NCBI RefSeq assembly: GCF_000426585.1
Contig: NZ_AUFQ01000003.1
Location: 1 to 64,000 of the forward strand
Length of the DNA: 64,000 bases
Reading direction: 5' to 3'
From: Segatella baroniae DSM 16972 = JCM 13447
GTDB taxonomy: Bacteria; Bacteroidota; Bacteroidia; Bacteroidales; Bacteroidaceae
Below, piece by piece: positions 33,205-44,577 of this stretch. Within the stretch, counting starts at the first letter, position 1; the number at the start of each line of letters is the position of its first letter. Below the pieces are notes generated by a model, which saw only the letters and a program-made list of their open reading frames with translations, was not told the origin of the DNA and did no database searches. Made by a program: the position numbers and the translations under genes.

Positions 33205-34089
33205 ATGACGTCAGAGCTTTCCATTTTGATACCGGTGTTCAATGCCGAATGCTATGGGCTGGTGGAAGACTTGCGCCGGCAGTGCAACGCAGTAGAATCG
33301 CTGTCGTTTGAAATCATCGTGCTCGACGACTGCTCCGACAATTTTGAAGCGACTGCAAATGAACGGATAAACAGCCTTCCCGGTTGTCGTTTTGCAAGGA
33401 ACGACTGCAATCTGGGACGGGCTGGAAACCGCAACAAACTGGCTTCCATGGCGCATTTCAAATGGCTTTTGTTCATTGATGGCGACATGACGATAGATTC
33501 CCAAGACTTTATCTTGCGATATTTAGGCGTCGCCTCCGGCCTTCGGATTGTATACGGAGGCTATAAAATAGGTGGCATGCACCCCGACAACCTGCGCTGG
33601 TGCTACGAAAAGAAATACTTGCGAAGCCTTCATAAGATGGAGAAAGAACGCTTTCAAGTATACAATCAATTCAGGACATGTAACTTTTTGATAAACAGAG
33701 AGGTGTTTTCGCAATTGAAATTCGACACCTCACTGAAGCTATATGGCTACGAAGACACTTGTTTTGCCCGCAAGGCCCATGCGCTCGGCTATGAGATTCG
33801 GCTGACAGACAACCCTGTGGTCTTCGCTGATTTCGAACCCAACCACGCCTTTCTTGCCAAAACGGAAGCGGCATTGCGCAACCTGAAAATGTTGGAAGCA
33901 GACCTGGCAGGCAGTTCTTTGTTGCTGAATGCGGTGCGCTTCCTCCACCTTCTTCGATTGACGGCGGTGTTCCGCCGCTTTTATCGCAGCCGAAGAGCCG
34001 GCTGGCGCAAGACCCTCGTCGAGTCAAAACCCAACCTGCGCATTTTCTATCTGTACAAGTTGGGATATTATTTGGATTTTCCGACTTGA
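33205..34089 (+). CDS. Family 2 glycosyltransferase
   Basis: A 294-residue GT-A glycosyltransferase: LSILIPVFNAECYGLVEDLRR, IIVLDDCSD (nucleotide binding), NLGRAGNRNKLA and the metal-binding FIDGDMTI (DxD-type D-G-D). KLYGYEDTCFARKA is the ED catalytic-base region. It is probably a sugar transferase for envelope polysaccharide; donor and acceptor are unknown. The ATG at 33205 follows the preceding stop directly. The first 22-bp repeat unit of the next array begins inside its stop codon. Confidence 0.92.
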   Translation: MTSELSILIPVFNAECYGLVEDLRRQCNAVESLSFEIIVLDDCSDNFEATANERINSLPGCRFARNDCNLGRAGNRNKLASMAHFKWLLFIDGDMTIDSQDFILRYLGVASGLRIVYGGYKIGGMHPDNLRWCYEKKYLRSLHKMEKERFQVYNQFRTCNFLINREVFSQLKFDTSLKLYGYEDTCFARKAHALGYEIRLTDNPVVFADFEPNHAFLAKTEAALRNLKMLEADLAGSSLLLNAVRFLHLLRLTAVFRRFYRSRRAGWRKTLVESKPNLRIFYLYKLGYYLDFPT

Positions 34090-34239
34090 TTATCGGTCTG
34101 TGGCAACTTGGCAATCAGCCTGTGTTTACTTTATAATCAGCCTGCGGTTACTTGGCAATCGGCCTGTGTTTACTTGGCAATCAGCCTATGTTTACTTTAT
34201 AATCAGCCTGTAGTTATTTGGCAATCTGTCTGTGATAAT
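34086..34239. repeat. 22-bp-period tandem array starting at the glycosyltransferase stop codon
   Basis: Seven units of exactly 22 bp with no indel. Two variants alternate: one starts TTGGCAATC (34108, 34152, 34174, 34218), the other TTTATAATC (34130, 34196). Both continue with AGCCTGTGTTTAC or close variants. The first unit (34086) contains the TGA stop of the upstream gene. There are no spacers, so it is not a CRISPR. The following 34240-34304 shows only a TTACCA/TGGTAA dyad. Confidence 0.85.
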
Positions 34240-34304
34240 GTCGTTACCAAGCAGTGGTAACACGATCACCACAGGCCGGTAAAGCCGTGTTTTTGCGTTG
34301 TCAA

Positions 34305-34667
34305 TCATGATTTCCTTCTCCAATAGTCCGCCGGCGTTGCGCTACATGCGCTCTTGAATGCACGCACGGAGTTGGAGTAGTCGCTGAAGGCTCATTTGTC
34401 AGCCACTTCTCCGAAACATATCTACAGATTGCCGCCAAGCAGCTGCTTGACTTTCTTGATTTTAAGTCGAAGCATGTAGGCCAATAGAGCATAGCCTGGC
34501 AGCGCATTGGCTTTGCGAGATTGAACCAGCAGTGGTTCATCGACGATGGAGGCATGTATCGAGAAGGCATAAAAAAAAGCGATGGCCTTCACAGGCAACC
34601 GCTCCAAATCTTCAATAGGTATTAGTTTCTTTAAGGTAAAAAGATTGTTTTCAGGATAACGATGCAA
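34305..34667 (-). pseudogene. AraC-family regulator C-terminal remnant with two in-frame stops
   Basis: One continuous minus-strand frame runs from 34667 to a stop at 34305-34307, interrupted by TAG at 34422-34424 and TGA between EVADK and AFSDYSNSVRAFKSA near 34390. The last part, ending TPADYWRRKS, is the second helix-turn-helix of AraC/XylS regulators. YMLRLKIKKVKQLL upstream fits the linker helix. The N-terminal half (MHRYPENNLFTLKKLIPIED) is less recognisable. No frameshift is needed, so decay looks recent. 34668-34768 is A/T-rich with nothing recognised. Confidence 0.7.
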
Positions 34668-34768
34668 ATATACGTATTAATTTTTGATATACAAAACATT
34701 TGATAAATATTTTTTATTGAAATATTGTTGTGCGGGCACACAATTGTAAATTATTTTGTAATTACTAC

Positions 34769-34824
34769 AAAAAAGATGTCGTTCTCCCATTCGAAGGAGG
34801 CCCCTCGGTGAGAAAACGACATCT
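34769..34824 (-). terminator. secA terminator
   Basis: AGATGTCGTT (34774-34783) pairs with AACGACATCT (34815-34824), extended by CTC/GAG, and is followed on the minus strand by six T. A second hairpin (CCCTTCATGC with GCATGAAGAGGG, 34835-34866) lies between it and the secA stop. Confidence 0.85.
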
Positions 34825-34875
34825 GTTTGGAAAGCCCTTCATGCACCCAAGTGGGGCATGAAGAGGGAGTTTGTC

Positions 34876-38235
<3,360 letters not shown>

Positions 38236-38360
38236 ATCATTTGTTGTTTTGTTATTTTTTAAAGGACAACTGCAAGACTACACCTGCGGCAAGCTTGCTG
38301 TCAAATAATGGGTAAGAATGGACGTTCGGCATGGAAACGGATTGCCGAGAATGTCCAAAA

Positions 38361-39764
38361 TCAAAATAGGGGAGACTTGGAGCAGGCATTGGGTGCCCTG
38401 ATTCTGATGGATTTTGCAATGGTAGGCGCAATGTGGTCTACCGTTATGGGGGTTAAAATGTTTTCATGCTCGATTCCATTTCCATAAAAGACAAGAGGAA
38501 AGGGAATGTAGGCAAGTCGGCTGGTATAGGATTCCAGCGTCTCCTCGTTGTTCAATTTCCAACCTGGAGCGACCTCGATGATGATATCGCCACTCTTGGA
38601 TGGGTTAAAGCCGTTTTTGATACTGCGCAGATTTCCATTGTCCGCAAATAGGCGTTCCAGCGTGTAGACATCGGAGACCCCTGCGTTTTGAATCAAGAGT
38701 TCCTGACAGCTGTTGAGCACGTCGTGCAATGAAAGTTTCTTCTGCTCTATCAGTTTATGATTCAGATATATTTGATTATGGAAATAGGCACTGACGTATT
38801 GCCCTTGTCCATAAATCGCGCTCAAGTACACATTCAGAAGTTTGGAAGTCCTGTTTATATAAAAGGTACCTGTAGGAATTCGATAATTGCCATACTCTTC
38901 CGAATCTTCATCACGGCCCGTACTGGTCAAGACAAACAGAACGCGTTCCTTGCCCACCTGCCGTTCGATGTCATTCACCAGCCTGCCCAGCGTGCGGTCC
39001 AACTGCCTGTAGACAGATTCCATCTCGGTCTGTCTATTGTTGTTTTGCTTGCCCTCGGGGGCTGAGGCAGAGAGTGTGAGGCTTAATAAGTCTGTAACTT
39101 CATCAACACCCATGGCTGCAGTTTTGATTGTTGTCAAAGCCATGTCTGCCAGTACGTCGTTTTCCGAGGAATGTGATTTGTCTATAGCAGGTTTGCCGGC
39201 AAAGGCGTTGATCCACTTGTCTGCATTGTTCGCATAAAAAGTGGAGGTTTTCCATTTGTTGGCTTGACTGTCTATCCATATGGCGTTGTTGGCCGCATGA
39301 CCGGCCGATAGAATGGCAGCCTCAGGGGATGAGGCGATGCCATAGACGATACTTGAGCCACGGGAATTGACCTTCATCTCGTCGCCAATGGTTGACGTCT
39401 GAAGATACTGTGGAGAAAATAAATGACGGTTGTCAAACACACAATAGACGGGACGTAAGGAGTTGCGGTCAAGCCATTGCGTAGAAATAATGCCGTGATA
39501 AAAAGGTGTTGTACCTGTAGACAGGGTAGCAAGCGCAGAAGCACGGTCTACAGGGGAGAATGGATAGGAGGCGTTTTCGTAAACCCTACCTTCACGGAGC
39601 AGTTTCTTGAACCCGTTCGGGGTGAAAAGTGGACTGAAAGCTTCCAAATAGTCAGAACGCAATTGGTCAATCGTAATATTGATTACGAGGCGTGGGGCAA
39701 GTTGGAAAGCCTGCATTTCCGCAGTGGCGAAAGCTGCTATCAGCAGGGCTAAGTATCTATTCAA
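38361..39764 (-). CDS. Alkaline-phosphatase-superfamily periplasmic protein with a degenerate active site
   Basis: A 467-residue exported protein (signal MNRYLALLIAAFATAEMQA). APRLVINITIDQLRSDYLEAF and STGTTPFYHGIISTQWLDR are characteristic of the Bacteroidota PafA-like/nucleotide pyrophosphatase fold. The first metal Asp (ITIDQ) is present. However, the nucleophile region reads SPVDRASALATLSTGT where active relatives have a GPGH-type Thr/Ser-Gly-His segment, and the usual late DHG motif is LTSTGRDED. Catalysis is therefore doubtful and a structural or binding role more likely. It is 5 bp downstream of DUF4105 and upstream of secA. Confidence 0.8.
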   Translation of the reverse strand: MNRYLALLIAAFATAEMQAFQLAPRLVINITIDQLRSDYLEAFSPLFTPNGFKKLLREGRVYENASYPFSPVDRASALATLSTGTTPFYHGIISTQWLDRNSLRPVYCVFDNRHLFSPQYLQTSTIGDEMKVNSRGSSIVYGIASSPEAAILSAGHAANNAIWIDSQANKWKTSTFYANNADKWINAFAGKPAIDKSHSSENDVLADMALTTIKTAAMGVDEVTDLLSLTLSASAPEGKQNNNRQTEMESVYRQLDRTLGRLVNDIERQVGKERVLFVLTSTGRDEDSEEYGNYRIPTGTFYINRTSKLLNVYLSAIYGQGQYVSAYFHNQIYLNHKLIEQKKLSLHDVLNSCQELLIQNAGVSDVYTLERLFADNGNLRSIKNGFNPSKSGDIIIEVAPGWKLNNEETLESYTSRLAYIPFPLVFYGNGIEHENILTPITVDHIAPTIAKSIRIRAPNACSKSPLF

Positions 39765-39769
39765 AACTC

Positions 39770-40996
39770 CTAAGTATTTAGTTCTTTTCTATTTATTGTA
39801 AAAACATGTATCGCTCTGAATGACAAAACAAATGCCAAAAGGAGAACGCCGCTGGCATAGTGTTGTAGGAATGCTCCGAGGATTCCGCAGAGCAAGCAGA
39901 GAGATATACAAATTTGAAACCTCCTGTTTCTGCGAAATGGCGGCACCAACAGCCCTATATGCAAAGGATTCAGTATGAGAATCTGTAGGTTTAGACTGAC
40001 GGTGGGATGTTGGCTGAAAATCATGGCGGCCAGTATCAAACCGGCTGCCCCCGTAATGAGCCATGACAGATTGTCATATATTTTGCCCGCCCAACTGTAT
40101 GTTCGTTTTTTGTATTCGTAAATGGTAAGGAAAAAGGCCACCAAACAAAATCCCCCAATAGAGTATATGGGATTGTCCATCAACCAGCTTGATGACGTAC
40201 TCGTGTTTGGAAATTCCGTTGGTTCAATGAGCCAATGGCTATATTTGACCAACTTATGCTTTTGGCCATCTTTGCAGTAGAAGAAAGCTCTGTCAAAATC
40301 TTTGGACAACTGATTGGGGAGAAATTCGTTCTCTTTGTAGCTGATACGCCGGTCGGCTTTCATGCCTAACAACAAGTCGTTGCCCCAACGAGCCCACAAA
40401 TGTTTTTGATTCCATTTGTGAATCTCCTCTCGAAAAGAAGTGTTAAGCAATTGGTTCCCACGCGGATAGACCTTGTAGCTTAAATTATCCAATAAGATGT
40501 TGCGGGCTCTTGTTGTACAATTGTCATAGAAATAATTGTACCGATAAACGCGATTCTCTGGTAAGTAATTATGATGGATTGCAAGGGTGATTCTATGCTT
40601 GTCGGTTGGACTGATGTTTAGAATTTGCTCCTTTACCCACCTGCCTTCGTATAGATATTCATCTATGAAGTTGGAATAGGGGATAATTCCCATCTGATAA
40701 TCAGTAAGTCCGAAGATGAACCGTAAGACAAAATGCTTTTGATGAAAAGAAAACATGCCATAATTGATGACATAATCTTCGTTCGTCATTTTGTTACGAT
40801 ATCGAATGGCCGTGTGTCCATAAAGGCTGTAAACTTGATTCCCGGGCCCACATGTAAGTAGACTGATCATTACGGAATCATTTAGAGGCAAATCCGTGGT
40901 CGATATGGGGTGGCTATTTTGTGCGTCAGCCACATTTGGCAACGACACTAAAATAGTCAAAAGGGCGTGCAGAAAATACCACCGGAATCGTTTCAT
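39770..40996 (-). CDS. DUF4105 / Lnb N-terminal periplasmic domain membrane protein
   Basis: A 408-residue protein: signal sequence (to about residue 25), a periplasmic domain with VYSLYGHTAIRYRN and YNYFYDNCTTRARNILLD (His and Cys of a papain-like site), then about four membrane spans in residues 275-400 (YSIGGFCLVAFFLTIY, LSWLITGAAGLILAAMIF). PF13387 is named after the lipoprotein N-acyltransferase Lnb. I recall that a Bacteroides member was reported to N-acylate lipoproteins, so lipoprotein maturation is a reasonable inference, not shown here. It heads a tight unit with the phosphatase-fold protein and possibly secA. Confidence 0.82.
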   Translation of the reverse strand: MKRFRWYFLHALLTILVSLPNVADAQNSHPISTTDLPLNDSVMISLLTCGPGNQVYSLYGHTAIRYRNKMTNEDYVINYGMFSFHQKHFVLRFIFGLTDYQMGIIPYSNFIDEYLYEGRWVKEQILNISPTDKHRITLAIHHNYLPENRVYRYNYFYDNCTTRARNILLDNLSYKVYPRGNQLLNTSFREEIHKWNQKHLWARWGNDLLLGMKADRRISYKENEFLPNQLSKDFDRAFFYCKDGQKHKLVKYSHWLIEPTEFPNTSTSSSWLMDNPIYSIGGFCLVAFFLTIYEYKKRTYSWAGKIYDNLSWLITGAAGLILAAMIFSQHPTVSLNLQILILNPLHIGLLVPPFRRNRRFQICISLCLLCGILGAFLQHYASGVLLLAFVLSFRAIHVFTINRKELNT

Positions 40997-41000
40997 GATG

Positions 41001-41008
41001 CAAAAATA
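41001..41008 (-). promoter_or_regulatory. -7 element abutting the DUF4105 start
   Basis: TATTTTTG on the minus strand ends 4 bp before the ATG at 40996, so transcription would start at or next to the start codon. A TTG occurs at 41032-41034, 23 bp away. Confidence 0.5.
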
Positions 41009-41052
41009 ACCTTAATTTTTCAGTTATCATGCAATTATTCTGTTTTTTTTGA

Positions 41053-41060
41053 TAATTTTG
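41053..41060 (+). promoter_or_regulatory. -7 element of the 41126 operon
   Basis: TAATTTTG exact match, 65 bp upstream of the outer-membrane protein ATG; no clear -33 TTTG. Confidence 0.45.
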
Positions 41061-41125
41061 CATCCCGAATATGTCAGAAACTTTCATAGTTTTAATCGGC
41101 GAATTATAAGTGAATAAGGTAGAAT

Positions 41126-42409
41126 ATGAAAAAAATATTTCTGTGTATGGCCTTCACCGGCATTGTGAATGTAGCAGCCGTTGCTCAGAGTGGCACCAAC
41201 TCTCCCTACAGCCGTTACGGTTTGGGAATATTGAGTGAGCAGTCCGGCAGTTACAACCGAGGCATGAATGGCTTGGGGTTTGGATTTTATGAACATAATC
41301 AAATCAATTATCTGAATCCGGCTTCTTATTCACAATTGGACTCCTTGACTTTCATTTTTGACGCGGGAGTCTCTGGACAGATTACAAATTTCAAGGAAGG
41401 AAATGTAAAGAAGAACGCGAATAATGCAGACTTTGAATATGCAGTAGCTGGCTTCAGGGCGGCAAGACATCTTGGCGTCAGCTTTGGTGTTTTACCGTTT
41501 TCTTCTGTGGGATACAATTATTCAATCAATAAATATATTGGTGAGAACAAGTCGGCATCCTATCAAAACACATACAAAGGTAGCGGCGGTTTGCATCAGG
41601 CATATTTAGGTATTGGATGGATGCCTCTGAAAGGGCTTTCTCTTGGTGCAAACCTATCTTATCTTTGGGGAACAATTTCAAGATCGTTGACCAATACTTA
41701 TAGCGACGCAGCCGTAAATACAATTTCGAAGTACTATTCGGCTACGATTAACAATTACAAACTGGATTTAGGTGCTCAATATACGGCTATGTTGGGCAAA
41801 GAAAACAGCTTGACATTAGGAGCTGTATACAGTTTAGGGCACAAGCTGGGTGCCGATTTACATTGTGATGTTATTTCTACACGAAGCCAGGCTGGAGTTG
41901 CCGATACGGCAAAACATGTAATCAAAAATGGTTTGCGCTTACCAGAAACTTATGGGGCAGGCTTTGTTTGGAGGCATGGAGCAGTCTGGCAGGTCGGATT
42001 TGATTACCAGAATCAAAAGTGGAGTAAATTGGATATGCCGCTTTATGCCGCAGAGACCTATAAACTTGTAGAAGGGCAATATATGGACCGACAGAAAGTA
42101 ACGATAGGCGGAGACTGGTGTCCATCAGCAAAGAGCCGTAGTTATTTAAAGCGAGTCCATTATAGAATAGGTGCTTCATATGTGACACCTTATTATAAAA
42201 TAAACGGTCAGGATGGCCCCAAAGAATTGAGTGCAAGTTTGGGATTGGGCTTGCCCATCATGAACTCGTGGAATAATCGTTCGCAATTGAACATCAGTGC
42301 TCAATGGGTTCGACAAGAGGCAAAAGGGTTTATCCGGGAGAATACGTTCCGCATCAATGTTGGTTTGACGTTCAATGAGCGTTGGTTTGCCAAGTGGAAG
42401 GTGGAGTAG
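41126..42409 (+). CDS. Outer-membrane beta-barrel protein (FadL/OmpP1-like pattern)
   Basis: A 427-residue exported protein (signal peptide to about residue 20, MKKIFLCMAFTGIVNVAAVAQ). The mature start SGTNSPYSRYGLGILSEQSG and NYLNPASYSQLDSLTF are typical of Bacteroidota barrels related to FadL/OmpP1. Repeated amphipathic strands fill the rest. The end INVGLTFNERWFAKWKVE extends slightly past a barrel-like strand. Cargo unknown. It overlaps the lptC-like frame by 35 bp and heads a run of envelope genes. Confidence 0.82.
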   Translation: MKKIFLCMAFTGIVNVAAVAQSGTNSPYSRYGLGILSEQSGSYNRGMNGLGFGFYEHNQINYLNPASYSQLDSLTFIFDAGVSGQITNFKEGNVKKNANNADFEYAVAGFRAARHLGVSFGVLPFSSVGYNYSINKYIGENKSASYQNTYKGSGGLHQAYLGIGWMPLKGLSLGANLSYLWGTISRSLTNTYSDAAVNTISKYYSATINNYKLDLGAQYTAMLGKENSLTLGAVYSLGHKLGADLHCDVISTRSQAGVADTAKHVIKNGLRLPETYGAGFVWRHGAVWQVGFDYQNQKWSKLDMPLYAAETYKLVEGQYMDRQKVTIGGDWCPSAKSRSYLKRVHYRIGASYVTPYYKINGQDGPKELSASLGLGLPIMNSWNNRSQLNISAQWVRQEAKGFIRENTFRINVGLTFNERWFAKWKVE

Positions 42410-43115
42410 TGGTCTCAAGGACAAGAAGATAGATTATAATACTTTCACTTTGAGAAGGAGCTTGCTATATATCCTTATTTGCGTGTGCGTATGCTTTTCC
42501 TGTAATGAGCAAAAAGAACATACTGCAGCAGCAATTCATGATCGGGATTCGGCTTCGGTTATGACAAGCTATGGTGTGAACACCCTTATCTCCGACTCTG
42601 GAGTTATCAAATACAGAATTGTAACAGAAGAGTGGGATGTGAATCAAATAAAAAAGCCTTCGCGCTGGACATTTAGCAAAGGGCTCTTCTTGGAGCAATT
42701 TGATGAAAATTTTCATGTGCAGTCCTACATCCAATGTGATACAGCTTATTATTATGACCAGTTAAAGTTGTGGGAACTGAGAAGTAGGGTTAGGATATTG
42801 ACAAAGGATGGCTTGCGCTTTTCCAGCGAGCAATTGTTTTGGGACGAGTCTGCGCATGAACTATATTCCCACGTGTTTTCTCGTTTGGTCACTCCAGAAC
42901 GGACTCTTCAGGGGAGTTATTTTCGTAGTGACGAGCGCATGACGAAATATTTTGTATCAAATACGAAAGGCGTTTTCGAGCGTACGGACTTGGCAGGCGG
43001 CAACGAAAGCGGAGAATCTGACTCTGCCAAAATTGCACTTGATTCTATTCAAAAGGCTCAGCGGCAGCAAACTCAGCCGCAGCGCAAAAACATATCAATT
43101 CCATTGACACACTAA
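42375..43115 (+). CDS. lptC: LPS export ABC transporter periplasmic protein LptC
   Basis: A protein of up to 246 residues with the LptC beta-jellyroll pattern (GVIKYRIVTEEWDV, FSKGLFLEQFDENFHVQSYIQCDTAYYY, WELRSRVRILTKDGLRFSSEQLFWDE, GSYFRSDERMTKY). It links the LptBFG transporter to LptA for LPS export. An in-frame ATG at 42375 overlaps the previous gene by 35 bp, but a lipoprotein-like signal (SLLYILICVCVCFSC) begins only at codon 28. A TTG start at 42450 would give a normal signal peptide, so the true start is uncertain. The C-terminus is Gln/Ser-rich. Confidence 0.85.
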   Translation: MSVGLPSGRWSSGLKDKKIDYNTFTLRRSLLYILICVCVCFSCNEQKEHTAAAIHDRDSASVMTSYGVNTLISDSGVIKYRIVTEEWDVNQIKKPSRWTFSKGLFLEQFDENFHVQSYIQCDTAYYYDQLKLWELRSRVRILTKDGLRFSSEQLFWDESAHELYSHVFSRLVTPERTLQGSYFRSDERMTKYFVSNTKGVFERTDLAGGNESGESDSAKIALDSIQKAQRQQTQPQRKNISIPLTH

Positions 43116-43127
43116 TTTATATAAGTT

Positions 43128-44402
43128 TTGGAATCAGTTGATGTTTCTTTGATTATTGGTATAGGAATCACAATGATTCTGTCTGCCTTCTTTTCGGGCA
43201 TGGAGATAGCTTATGTCTCCAGCAACAGAATGCTGGCAGAAATGGGAAAAGAAGACGGTCTGTTGTCTCGAAAGATTTTGGATGTCTTTTATCGTCATCC
43301 AAATGATTTTGTTTCGACAATGCTGGTAGGCAACAACGTTGTTTTGGTAATCTACGGAATCTTGATTGCCAGATTGTTTGACTCAACAATTTTTGCCGGT
43401 TATCAAGCAGGATTTACCGTCCCAGCAGATACGATATTGTCAACTCTGATTGTTTTGTTTACAGGAGAGTTCCTGCCTAAGACCCTATTTAAAAGCAATC
43501 CGAATCGTCTGTTGAAGCTTTTTGCTATCCCTGCATTTGGTTTTTACATCATTTTGTGGCCGGTCAGCAGATTTGCCTCTACGTTGTCCAAGATACTCCT
43601 GAGAACAGTTGGAATAAGGGTGGAAAGAGATAATGACAGCGATGAATTTTCAAAGGTTGATTTGGACTATCTCGTGCAATCAAGTATTGATAGTGCAAAA
43701 GATGAAAGGCAAATCGGAGACGAAGTGAAGATTTTTCAGAATGCGTTGGATTTTTCAGAAACCAAGGTTAGGGATTGCATGATTCCCAGGACGGAAATCA
43801 ATGCAGTGGATGCCAGCAGTTCTCAAGCGGAACTAATGCAAAAGTTTATAGAAAGCGGAAATTCGAAAATTATCGTTTATGATGAGGATATCGATCATAT
43901 CGTAGGTTACATTCATTCTTCGGAGATGTTTAAAAATCCAGACGATTGGCATAGCGGTATACGCCAGATTCCTTTTGTTCCGGAAACGATGTCTGCACAA
44001 AAGATGATGCATACTTTTCTTCAGCAAAAAAAATCATTAGGAGTTGTCGTCGATGAATTTGGCGGCACAAGTGGAATCGTTTCACTGGAAGATATTGTAG
44101 AAGAAATTTTTGGAGATATAGAGGACGAACATGACAGCTCCAAATATATCGCAAAGAAAGTGGGAGAGGGCGAATACGTTCTTTCTGCACGATTGGAGAT
44201 AGACAAGATTAACGAGCTGTTTGATTTGGATTTGCCGGAGAGTGATGACTACATGACTGTGGGCGGCCTGATTTTACACGCCTTTCAGAGTTTTCCCAAA
44301 TTGAACGAGGTTGTAACTATCGGGCGATTTAAGTTTAAAATTTTAAAAAATACGAGCACTAAGATAGAACTTGTGAAATTGACAGTCCTGGAAAGCAGCT
44401 AA
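43128..44402 (+). CDS. CNNM/CBS transporter-associated (hemolysin C/CorC-like) membrane protein
   Basis: A 424-residue protein with an N-terminal DUF21/CNNM membrane domain (ITMILSAFFSGMEIAYVSSNRMLAE, TILSTLIVLFTGEFLPKTLF), two CBS domains (DCMIPRTEINAVD, VVVDEFGGTSGIVSLEDIVEEIFG) and a CorC_HlyC C-terminal domain (MTVGGLILHAF). Such proteins are linked to Mg2+/cation efflux. The start is a TTG at 43128; the first internal in-frame Met lies within the first membrane span, so a non-ATG start is required. It follows lptC by 12 bp. Confidence 0.93.
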   Translation: MESVDVSLIIGIGITMILSAFFSGMEIAYVSSNRMLAEMGKEDGLLSRKILDVFYRHPNDFVSTMLVGNNVVLVIYGILIARLFDSTIFAGYQAGFTVPADTILSTLIVLFTGEFLPKTLFKSNPNRLLKLFAIPAFGFYIILWPVSRFASTLSKILLRTVGIRVERDNDSDEFSKVDLDYLVQSSIDSAKDERQIGDEVKIFQNALDFSETKVRDCMIPRTEINAVDASSSQAELMQKFIESGNSKIIVYDEDIDHIVGYIHSSEMFKNPDDWHSGIRQIPFVPETMSAQKMMHTFLQQKKSLGVVVDEFGGTSGIVSLEDIVEEIFGDIEDEHDSSKYIAKKVGEGEYVLSARLEIDKINELFDLDLPESDDYMTVGGLILHAFQSFPKLNEVVTIGRFKFKILKNTSTKIELVKLTVLESS

Positions 44403-44436
44403 CAGATGACAGAAAGGTACGTTTTTTTATCATTTA

Positions 44437-44468
44437 TTGTGCTGTTTGTATTTTTATTATTATTTTTG
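44437..44468 (+). promoter_or_regulatory. Promoter of the PpiD-like gene
   Basis: TTG (44437-44439), 21 bp, TATTTTTG (44461-44468). The predicted start near 44475 gives a leader of about 100 nt; the spacer is A/T-rich and otherwise featureless. Confidence 0.55.
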
Positions 44469-44577
44469 TGCACAATTCTTGAAAGCACGACTAAGTCGCG
44501 CGGCTGTTTTCATATATGATGGAGGCTGCGGTCTATTTGGTAGATGAAGAAAAATAAAATATAAATATTAAAAAACA

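Noticed and set aside
34086..34239. Possible CRISPR array
   Set aside because: Repeats are directly adjacent with no unique spacers, units vary along their whole length, and no cas gene is in the window.
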